The notes beneath the pieces are model-generated. The model worked only from the letters and a program-made list of their open reading frames with translations. It was not told the DNA's origin and did no database searches. Source: Streptomyces tsukubensis (GTDB lineage: Bacteria > Actinomycetota > Actinomycetes > Streptomycetales > Streptomycetaceae). Taken from it: a DNA stretch of 64,000 nucleotides. The stretch spans positions 7,006,001 through 7,070,000 of the forward strand of contig NZ_CP045178.1 of NCBI RefSeq assembly GCF_009296025.1. The letters are read 5' to 3'. Position numbers and translations under genes: made by a program. Positions 25,157 to 34,200 of the stretch are shown here, piece after piece. Numbering within the stretch: the stretch's first letter is position 1; every line of letters starts with the position of its first letter.

Positions 25157-26224
25157 ATGCTCTTCCACAGAACGACGAGAACGACGACGCTCCAGAAGCC
25201 GTGGAGGCGGCTGGCGGCGGCGGTGACCGCGGCGACTCTCGGCGTCGGCCTCCTCGCGGGGTGCGGTTCGGACTCGGCGGACGGGAAGAGCGACAGCGCC
25301 CCGGCCGCGGCCTCCGGCGCCTTCCCCGTCACGGTGGAGCACGCGTTCGGCTCCACGAAGATCACCAAGGCTCCCCAGCGCGTCGTCACCGTCGGCTACA
25401 CCGACGACCAGGCCGTCCTGGCGCTCGGCGTCAAGCCGGTCGGCATGGTCGACCAGTACCCGAACCCCGCGGGCAAGAGCCCCGACATCAACACCCAGTG
25501 GCCCTGGGTGAAGGACAAGTGGGGCGACACCCGCCCCCAGGTCATCATGGAGAACGGTGACTCGGGCCCCAACTACGAGAAGATCGCGGCCCTTCGGCCC
25601 GACCTGATCGTCGCCGTCTACTCCGAGATCGACAAGGCCGGCTACGACAAGCTCTCCAAGATCGCTCCGACGGTGGGCCGTACGAAGGGCGAGAAGGAAC
25701 TGTTCAGCGCCCCCTGGCAGGACAACGCGGTGCACATCGCCAAGGCGCTCGGCAAGCAGGACGAGGGCACAAAGCTGGTCAAGGGCATTGAGAACAAGCT
25801 CGACGCGGCCAAGAAGGCGCACCCCGAGTTCGCCGACAAGACCGCAGTCGCGCTCTCCTGGTACAAGGACTCGGTGGCTCCCTTCACCTCCATCGACGTA
25901 CGCGGACGGCTGCTCACGGGCATCGGGTTCAAGTACCAGACGAAGATCGACAAGGTCGCTGACGGTGACTTCTCCACCGAGCTCTCTCCGGAGCGCGTCG
26001 ATCTGGTCGACAGTGACCGCGTCTTCGTCATCAACGACAAGGCCGACCAGGAAGCACTGAAGAAGTTCAAGCTCTTCACCAACCTGGACGCCGTGAAGAA
26101 GGGCAACGTCTCCTACCTGCTGGACAGTGAGGGCCCCGCCGTCGGCGCGGCCATGTCCCAGGGGACCCTGCTGTCCCTGCCGTACGCGATCGACCAGCTC
26201 GTCAAGTCGGCCGACAAGAAATGA
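25157..26224 (+). CDS. cchF: Ferric-siderophore-binding lipoprotein (CchF)
   Basis: A 355-residue FepB/FhuD-type (periplasmic-binding type 3) lipoprotein that captures ferric coelichelin outside the membrane. The signal ends with a canonical lipobox, LLAGC (Cys36). The mature domain begins with the typical GSTKITKAPQRVVTVGYTDD block and continues with RPDLIVAVYSEID. A Lys-rich linker helix follows. AAGGGA seven bases upstream fixes the ATG at 25157. The stop overlaps an ATG in another frame (ATGA), which opens a 38-codon frame leading to cchG. Confidence 0.94.
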   Translation: MLFHRTTRTTTLQKPWRRLAAAVTAATLGVGLLAGCGSDSADGKSDSAPAAASGAFPVTVEHAFGSTKITKAPQRVVTVGYTDDQAVLALGVKPVGMVDQYPNPAGKSPDINTQWPWVKDKWGDTRPQVIMENGDSGPNYEKIAALRPDLIVAVYSEIDKAGYDKLSKIAPTVGRTKGEKELFSAPWQDNAVHIAKALGKQDEGTKLVKGIENKLDAAKKAHPEFADKTAVALSWYKDSVAPFTSIDVRGRLLTGIGFKYQTKIDKVADGDFSTELSPERVDLVDSDRVFVINDKADQEALKKFKLFTNLDAVKKGNVSYLLDSEGPAVGAAMSQGTLLSLPYAIDQLVKSADKK

Positions 26225-26337
26225 CGACAGAACTCCCCGCCGACCGGACCGATCTGCCGATCGAACTGCCGCGTGGCAGGCCCGAACGGCCCCGGACCGA
26301 ACCCTCTCGTGGCCGGACCGGGCCGGTCCGCGGGTGA
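26221..26337 (+). CDS. Possible 38-residue coupling peptide, or displaced N-terminus of CchG
   Basis: ATG at 26221 overlaps the cchF stop as ATGA and opens a 38-codon frame beginning MTTELPADRTDLPIELPRG. Its stop TGA (26335-26337) overlaps the GTG used for cchG (GTGA). The double overlap would carry ribosomes from cchF to cchG. The peptide is Arg/Pro-rich with no recognised domain. It may instead be the true CchG N-terminus separated by a frame change. Existence as a real product is uncertain. Confidence 0.35.
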   Translation: MTTELPADRTDLPIELPRGRPERPRTEPSRGRTGPVRG

Positions 26338-28121
26338 GCGCCGTCGACACGCCGGCGGCCAAGGCGACCCTGCGTACGGCGACGGGACGCGAGGCCACCC
26401 GGTGGGTCAGGGCGCACTGCCGCGAAGTCCCTTGGCTCGCCTCGACCACCGTGGTCAGCACGGTGGCCGGGGCGGCGCTCCAGATCGTCCCCGTACTCCT
26501 GCTCGGCCGGGTGGTCGACGGCGTGGTCGACAAGGAATCACGGTCGGTCCTGGTCGAGGTCGGGGTCCTGATGGTGGCCGCCGCGCTCCTCGGCGCCGCG
26601 GTCACCGGGCTGTCGACGTACCTGATCGGGCGGCTGGGCGCCGATCTCCTCGCACGGCTGCGGGAAGGCGCTGTCAGGGCGGTGCTCGGACTGCCGAGCG
26701 CCAGGATCGAACAGGTCGGCAGGGGAGACGTACTGGCACGGGTCGGCGACGACGTGGCCGTGCTCTCGAAGGGCATCAGGACGGCGATCCCCACGGTGTT
26801 CTCCGCGGGGGTGCTGGTCGCCATCGCCACGGCCGGGATGTTCGGACTCGACTGGCGGCTCGGCCTGGCGGGGGCGGGCGCGCTGCCCGCGTACGCCCTG
26901 GCCCTGCGCTGGTATCTGCCGCGCTCGGCGCCGCTCTACCGGAAGCAGCGGGTGGCCCAGGCCGACCGGGCGCAGGCCCTGATCAGCGGCCTGGACGGGA
27001 TCGACACGGTCCGGGCCTACCGGCTCGAAAGCGCCTTCGGCGAGAAGGTCACCCGTGAGTCGTGGCGGGTGCGCGAACTCGGCATCGAGGTGTTCAGGTT
27101 CTTCGGCCGGTTCGTCGGCAGGGAGAACCGCGCGGAGTTCATCGGCCTCGTGCTGATCCTCGTGGTGGGGTACGCGCTGCTGGAGGCGGGCGCTGCGAGT
27201 CTGGGTGAGGTGTCGGCGGCCCCGCTGATGTTCCACCGGCTGTTCACGCCGCTCGGGGCCATCATGTTCACCTTCGACGAGGCGCAGAAGTCGGGCGCGA
27301 GTCTGACCCGGCTGGTCGGTGTGGTGGGGGAGCCCGCGCAGGAGCGGCTGGTGGGTGACGCGTCGGTGGCGCCGGCGCGGGCCGTGCCGTATCAGGTGAC
27401 GGTGGAGGGACTGACCTTCGGCTACCCCGATACGGAGGAGCCCGTCCTGCGGGATGTCGGCCTGACGATCCCGGCCGGTGGTTCGCTCGCCCTGGTGGGT
27501 GCGACGGGGGCAGGCAAGTCGACGCTGGCCGCGCTCGTCGCGGGCATCGGGACCCCGCAGGCCGGTTCCGTGCACATCGGGCCGCACGACCTCGCGGAAC
27601 TCGACGAGGCCGGGGCGCGGGCCCTGGTCACCATCCTCACGCAGGAGACGCACGTGTTCTCCGGGCCGCTCGCCGACGACCTGCGGCTGTCCGCCCCGGA
27701 GGCGACCGACGCGGAGTTGAGGGACGCGTTGGGCACGGCGGGCGCCGCCGGATGGGTCGACGCGCTGCCCGAGGGGCTCCGGACCCTGGTCGGTGAGGGC
27801 GGTGAGCGCCTGGACGGCACCAAGGTCGCCCAGATCGGCCTGGCCAGGCTGGTGCTGAGCCGTTCGCCCGTGGTGGTGCTCGACGAGTCGACGGCGGAGG
27901 CGGGCAGCGAGGGCGCCGCCGAGTTGGAGCGGGCTGTGCTGGCCGCGTGCGCGGGGCGCACCACGCTCTTCGTGGCGCACCGGCTGACCCAGGCGATGGC
28001 GGCGGACCGGATCGCCGTGCTGGACGCGGGGCGCGTGGTGGAGCAGGGCACCCACGATGAGCTGGTGGCGCTCGGCGGCAGGTACGCGCGACTGTGGCGG
28101 GCCTGGCGCGAGGGCAGTTGA
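26334..28121 (+). CDS. cchG: Half-size ABC exporter, active-site half (CchG)
   Basis: A 595-residue protein with a type I exporter membrane domain (six helices, about 30-310) fused to an ATPase domain. Walker A is intact (GATGAGKST, Lys395), as are the Q-loop (ILTQETHVF), Walker B (VVVLDEST, Asp517, Glu518) and the switch His (FVAHRL). The signature that should read LSGGQ is LDGTK (493-497), so this half cannot complete a normal second ATP site. CchI shows the opposite pattern. It is likely to export coelichelin as a CchG-CchI heterodimer. The start is uncertain: the GTG at 26334 has a weak ribosome site. Confidence 0.9.
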   Translation: MSAVDTPAAKATLRTATGREATRWVRAHCREVPWLASTTVVSTVAGAALQIVPVLLLGRVVDGVVDKESRSVLVEVGVLMVAAALLGAAVTGLSTYLIGRLGADLLARLREGAVRAVLGLPSARIEQVGRGDVLARVGDDVAVLSKGIRTAIPTVFSAGVLVAIATAGMFGLDWRLGLAGAGALPAYALALRWYLPRSAPLYRKQRVAQADRAQALISGLDGIDTVRAYRLESAFGEKVTRESWRVRELGIEVFRFFGRFVGRENRAEFIGLVLILVVGYALLEAGAASLGEVSAAPLMFHRLFTPLGAIMFTFDEAQKSGASLTRLVGVVGEPAQERLVGDASVAPARAVPYQVTVEGLTFGYPDTEEPVLRDVGLTIPAGGSLALVGATGAGKSTLAALVAGIGTPQAGSVHIGPHDLAELDEAGARALVTILTQETHVFSGPLADDLRLSAPEATDAELRDALGTAGAAGWVDALPEGLRTLVGEGGERLDGTKVAQIGLARLVLSRSPVVVLDESTAEAGSEGAAELERAVLAACAGRTTLFVAHRLTQAMAADRIAVLDAGRVVEQGTHDELVALGGRYARLWRAWREGS

Positions 28122-28153
28122 GTGACCCTCAGGGGTAGTTAGGTGACCCTTGG

Positions 28154-28172
28154 TTAGGTTAGCCTAACTTTC
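28154..28172 (+). promoter_or_regulatory. Iron box upstream of cchH
   Basis: TTAGGTTAGCCTAACTTTC has a perfect first half of the iron box and a decayed last quarter (15 of 19, counting the central base as neutral). It lies 28 bases before the cchH ATG. A direct repeat GTGACCCT (21-base period) lies just upstream. Confidence 0.8.
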
Positions 28173-28200
28173 ACACCATGGAAGGGACGCTGAGTCTTCG

Positions 28201-31200
28201 ATGATGGAACCGAGCGCTCGTCTCGTACTGCTTTCCCCCACACACCTGGCCGACATACGCGGGCGGACCGGCGACCACGGCGACAGGACCATCGCGCAGG
28301 CGTGCGCCATCGGACTCGCGTACTGGGCGACGGGCCGGAGCCCCGAGGGGATCGAACTCGCCCCGGGCACCCTCTTCGCGGACGTCCTCGCCTGGGCGGC
28401 CAACGGCGGCGCCGGTACCGAGGGATGGCAGGCCGGCGAGGGCGGCGCGACCATCACCGTGCCCGAGGACGTCGACCCGGCCGAGGTGCGACTCGCCCTC
28501 GACGACCTGGCCGCCTTCCCCGACCGGCCCCTCTCCACCATCGGCCCCTTCACCGCCCGAGCCAGGATCGAAGCCCTGGCCGCGTGGAACGACACCCGCG
28601 CCGACCGGGACCGCCCCACCCTCATGGAGATGTTCCGCGAGCAGGCGCGCGCCAGGCCCGACGCCGTCGCGGTCGTGGACGAGAACCGGTCGCTGACCTA
28701 CCGCGAGGCGGCCGAACTCTCCAGCCAACTCGCCCACCACCTGATCGCACGCGGGCTCACCGCGGAACAGGTCGTCGGCATCTCGCTTGACCGGTCGGCG
28801 GAGATGGTCATCGGGCTGCTCGGCGTCCTCCAGGCCGGGTGCGCCTTCGTGCCGCTCGACCCTCGGTGGCCCACCGAGCGCAGGGCCGTCGTCATCGAGG
28901 ACTCCGGGGTCGTGCTGCAGTTGGGTGACACGGGCCGGAGCGCGGCCGGGGAACCCGAGGCCGTCGCGGTCGACCTGGACGACTGGAAGTTCGGCGCGCT
29001 CGCCTCCGGGGGCACCGGGATCACCGTCCCGGGCGACGCCCTCGCGTACGTGATCTTCACCTCGGGGTCGACCGGGCGGCCCAAGGGCGCGATGATCCGC
29101 CACAAGGCGATCAGCGAACGCCTGCTGTGGCAGGTGAACGAGATCCTGGGCTTCGGCCACGACGACGCCTCCCTCTTCAAGGCGCCGCTCTCCTTCGACA
29201 TCTCCATCAACGAGATCTTCCTCCCCCTGGTCTCCGGGGGCAGGCTGGTGGTCCTCAGGCCCGGCGGTGAACGCGACCCGCATCACCTGCTCGACGTGAT
29301 CGCCGGGGAGCGCGTCACCTTCACCTACCTGGTCTCCTCCATGCTGGACGTGCTGCTCGACATGGCGGGCGACTCCGGTCACCTCGACAGCCTGCGACAC
29401 GTGTGGTGCGGCGGCGAGGTGCTCACCCCCGAGCTGTACGAACGGTTCCGTACGCAGCTCGACATCCCGCTGTACCACGGGTACGGCCCGGCCGAGACGA
29501 CGATCGGTGTCTCGCACGTCATCTACCGGGGCGCCGCGGAACGCCTCTCCACATCGATCGGCAGGGCCAACCCCAACACCCAGCTGTACGTGCTCGACGA
29601 CGAACTGCGGCCCGTCCCCGTCGGTGTCGGCGGGGAACTGTACGCGGGCGGGCTGCTGTTGGGGCGCGGCTACGTCAACGCGCCGGCCCTGACGGCGTCC
29701 CGGTTCGTCGCCAACCCCTTCGCGGACGACGGCTCCCGGCTGTACAGGACGGGCGACCTCGCGCGGTTCGCCCCCGACGGATCCCTCGACTTCCTCGGCC
29801 GCGCCGACAACCAGATCAAGATCCGCGGTATGCGGCTGGAGATCGAGGACGTCGAGGTCGGACTCGCCGAGCACCCCCACGTACGGCACACCTGCGTCGT
29901 GGCGAAGAAGAACGCGGCGGGCGGCACCTACCTGGTCGGATACGCGATCCCCGCGGCGGGGAGCGACGAGCTGCGGGCCGACGAGGTCAAGGCGTGGGCC
30001 GCCGAGCACATGGTCGAGTACATGGTGCCCACCCACATCGTCATCATGAGGGAGTTCCCGCTCACCGCCAACGGCAAGCTCGACCGCGGGGCGCTGCCGG
30101 AACCCACCCGGGGGACGGGCTCGCTCCAGGCGCCCGTCACCGAGAACGAGCGGGCGGTATGCGCGGCCGCCGCGCGGGTGCTCCAACTCGAAGAGGTCGG
30201 CGTCGACCAGGACTTCTTCCAGCTCGGCGGCGACAGCCTGCTGGCCATCTCACTGCTGAGCGCGTTGCGCGAAGCGGGGCTCTACGTCACAGCGCGGCAG
30301 ATCTTCACCCACAGCGTCGTAGGGGCGCTGGCCGCCGTGGCCGGGCGCGAGGACCACTCCGCCGCGGACCACGACGACATCGCGACCGGGCCCGTCGTGG
30401 GATCGCCCATCGTGCGCTGGCTCGGCGAGACCACGGACGCCGTCGACGGCTTCGTACAGTCGGTGGTGGTGAACACCCCGGCGGAGCTGACCGGGGAAGC
30501 CCTCGACATCATCCTCACCGCCCTGACCGAGCGGCACGACATGCTCCGCGCCAGGCTGGTGCGCGGCCCGCGCTGGGGCTTCGACGTCCCGACGGGCCGA
30601 ACCGCGGAACCGGTGTGGCGGCAGAGCGACCTGCCGGTCGACGAGTGCGTCGCCCTCGCCACCGAAGCGCTGGACCCGGACGGCGGCGTGATGCTGCGTG
30701 CCGTCTGGCGCCGCGCGGAGCGGCAACTCGTCCTCGTCGTCCACCATGTGGTCATCGACGGAGTGTCCTGGCGGATCCTGCTGGAGGACCTGGCCACGGC
30801 GTGGGGACAGGTCTCCTCCGGGGTGCCCGTCCAACTACCGCGTGCGGGAACGTCGTTCAGGCGCTGGACGCAGCTGCTCGAACGTGCGGCGGCCGACGCG
30901 GACAGCGCGTACTTCAGCCGCCCCCTGCCGGGCCCGGACCGGCCCCTGGGCGGACGCGAGCTGACCGCGGCGGACACCGTGGCGCGGGAGCGGACCAGGA
31001 CCCTCGTGACCGATCCCGGGACCACGGCCGCGCTGCTGGGCGAGATCCCCGCGAAGTTCCACACGGGCGCGGGTGACGTACTGCTCACCGCGCTCGCCGT
31101 CGCCCTCGCCCGCCGCCGCCAGGACCTCGGCCAGGACCAGACCTTCGCCCACATCGAACTCGAAGGCCACGGCCGCGAAGGACGGTTCGTGGCGGACGCC

Positions 31201-34200
31201 GGGGGGTTCGAACCCGAACTGTCCAGGACCGTGGGCTGGTTCACCACCCTGTTCCCCGTGACCGTCGATCCAGGGACCGCCACCGATCCGACCGCGCCCG
31301 CCCACCTCGCCGCCGCGCTCAAGGCCGTCAAGGAAGACCTCGCCCGGGTGCCGGGCAACGGCCTGTACTACGGCGCCCTGCGCTACCTGACCGGCACCGC
31401 GTTCGACGCGCCCGCACCACAGGTCCTCTTCAACTACCTGGGCCGCTTCGACACGGCCACATCCGGGCAGTGGCAGCTCGCGGGAGCCACCGGGCAGTTG
31501 GGCGAGAAGCGCGACCCGAGGATGCGCCTGCCGCGCGCCCTGGAGTTCAACGCCATCGCGGAACCGTCCACCACCGGCGCGTACGCCCTCGTCACCACGG
31601 TCTCCTGGCCCGAAGGGATGTTCACCGACGAGGACATCACGACACTCGGCCGGTACTTCCAGGAGGCCCTGACCGGCCTCGCCCAACTCGCCGCACACGA
31701 GCAGGGCGGGCACTCCCCCTCGGACTTCGGCCTCGTGCCGCTCACCCAGTCCGACGTCGACGACCTGGAAGGGCCCGCGCTCAGGGACATCCTGCCGCTC
31801 ACCCCGTTGCAGGAGGGCCTGTACTTCCACTCGGTCTTCGACGGCGACTCCGCGGGCTCCTACGTCGAGCAGCAACTGCTCACGCTCGACGGCGAGGTGG
31901 ACGCCGGGCGGCTCGCGACGGCCGCCACCCGGCTGCTCGCGCTCCACCCGAACCTGGCCGCGCGGTTCGTGGCCCTCGCCGACGGCCGGGTGGTCTCCGT
32001 ACTGGAGGACGCGGTCACGGCCCCCTTCACCACGCTGGAGCGGCCAGGCATCACCGACGACGCGATACGGGAGCTCGCCGAGCGGGACCGCCGCGCCGGA
32101 TTCGACCTCGCCACCGGGCCGCTCATGCGGTACACGCTCATCCGTACCGGCGCGGGACACCAGGTCCTGGTGCAGACCGTGCACCACATCATCGCCGACG
32201 GCTGGTCGGTGCCGCCGATGCTGCGCGCCCTGCTCGCCGAGTACCACGCGCCGGGGACCGTGCACCCCGTCGGCGGCTTCCCCGACTACGTGCACTGGCT
32301 CGCAGGACGGGACGACGACGAGAGCGACCGCGTCTGGAGCGGGGAACTGGCCGAACTGACCGGACCCTCACTGGTCGCCGAGGGCCACACCCCCTCCGAG
32401 CTGTTCGCCGACATCGCGCAGGTACCGGCGGACGATCCCGAAGCCGCCGCCAGGTCGGCCGGTGTGCCGCTGAGCGTGGCCGTGCACAGCGCCTGGGCGG
32501 TGACGCTCGGCTCCGTCCTGCACGGCAAGGACGTGGTCTTCGGCTCCACGGTCTCCGGGCGCGACGCGGACGTGCCCGGCATCGGCGACATGGTGGGTCT
32601 GTTCATCAACACCATTCCTGTACGCGCCCGTTGGGGTACCGCCACCACCGCGCGCGAACTGCTCGCCTCCGTACGGGAACACCAGAGCGCCGTCCTGCCG
32701 CACCAGCACGTCTCGCTGGCGAGGATCGGCCGCCTGGCCAAAACCGGGTCCCTCTTCGACACACTGGTGGTGTTCGACGTCGCGGCCGACGTGGAGAGCC
32801 TCCGGGAGGCAGACCACGATCTCGTCGTCACCGACATCGTCAACGAGGGCGCCCCGCACTACCCGTTGACGCTGGTCGTCGAGCGCGCCCCCGACGGAGG
32901 CCCGCGCTTCAACCTGATCTACGACGGCGCGCTCCTGCGGGAGGCGAGCGCCCAAGCACTCCTGCACACGTTCACCCGGACCCTCACCGGGCTGCTCACC
33001 CGCCCTGACGCCCTGGTCGACGACCTGACACCAGAAAGCGCCCGGCGCCCCGCGCATGTCCCCGCGACGACCCTGGGCGAGCTGTTCGACGAGGCCGCGC
33101 ACCGCGACCCGGCCGCCACCGCGGTCACGCAGTGCGCCCTCGACGGCCGTTCCAGGTCCCTGACCTACGGTGAACTCTCTTACGCCAAGGCCGAACTGGC
33201 CACCGATCTGCGCGGGTCCGGGGTCGGCCCCGGCAGCCGGGTCGCCGTGGCCGTGCCCCGCTCCCTGGAGCAGGTGATCGCCCTTGTCGCCGTCGTCACG
33301 GCGGGCGGCGCTTACGTACCGCTTGACCTGGCCTACCCCGACGAACGGCTGGAGTACGTCCTCGCCGACGCCGACCCGCAGGTCGTCCTGGTCGACCGTG
33401 AGCAGCGCGAACGCCTCACGCGGCTCCTGGACAGGGCGGGCGTCCCGGCCCGCGTGCTCGTGGCGGGGGACGCGCCGCCGTCAGGGACCGGAGGGGCGGC
33501 GGAGCCGCGGGACGACGCCGCTCGCGGGGCAGGGCCGCACGACCTCGCCCCGCGGGACGACGCCCCGCGCGGGGCGGGGCCGCACGATCCCGCGTACGTC
33601 ATCTACACATCGGGGTCGACCGGCCGGCCCAAGGGCGTCGTCGTCCCGCACGCCGCCGTGGTGACGCTGCTGGCCAACACCCGCGCCGACATGGGGTTCG
33701 GACCGGACGACGTGTGGGTCCAGTTCCACTCGTTCTCCTTCGACTTCGCCGTCTGGGAACTGTGGGGCGCGCTGACGCACGGCGCTCGACTGCTCCTGCC
33801 GGAGTACGCGCTGACCCGCTCGCCCGTCGACTTCCACCGGCTGGTCCGCGAACGTGCCGTGACCGTCCTGAACCAGACCCCGTCGGCCTTCTACCAGTTC
33901 GTCGAGGCCGACCGGCACGCCACAGAACCGGTCACCGCCCTGCGCAGGATCATCTTCGGCGGCGAGGCGCTCGACCTCGGACGGGTGCGCGGCTGGGTCG
34001 AGCGGCACGGCGTCTCCTCGCCCGAGCTGGTCAACATGTACGGCATCACCGAGACCACCGTCCACGTCACCCACCGGGTACTGACCGTGGACGACTTCCG
34101 TCCCGGCGCCGACGCCAGCCCGATCGGTGGCCCCGTCCCCGGCCTGCGGATCCATCTCCTCGACGAAGCGCTGCGGCCCGTACCGCCCGGCCGGGTCGGC

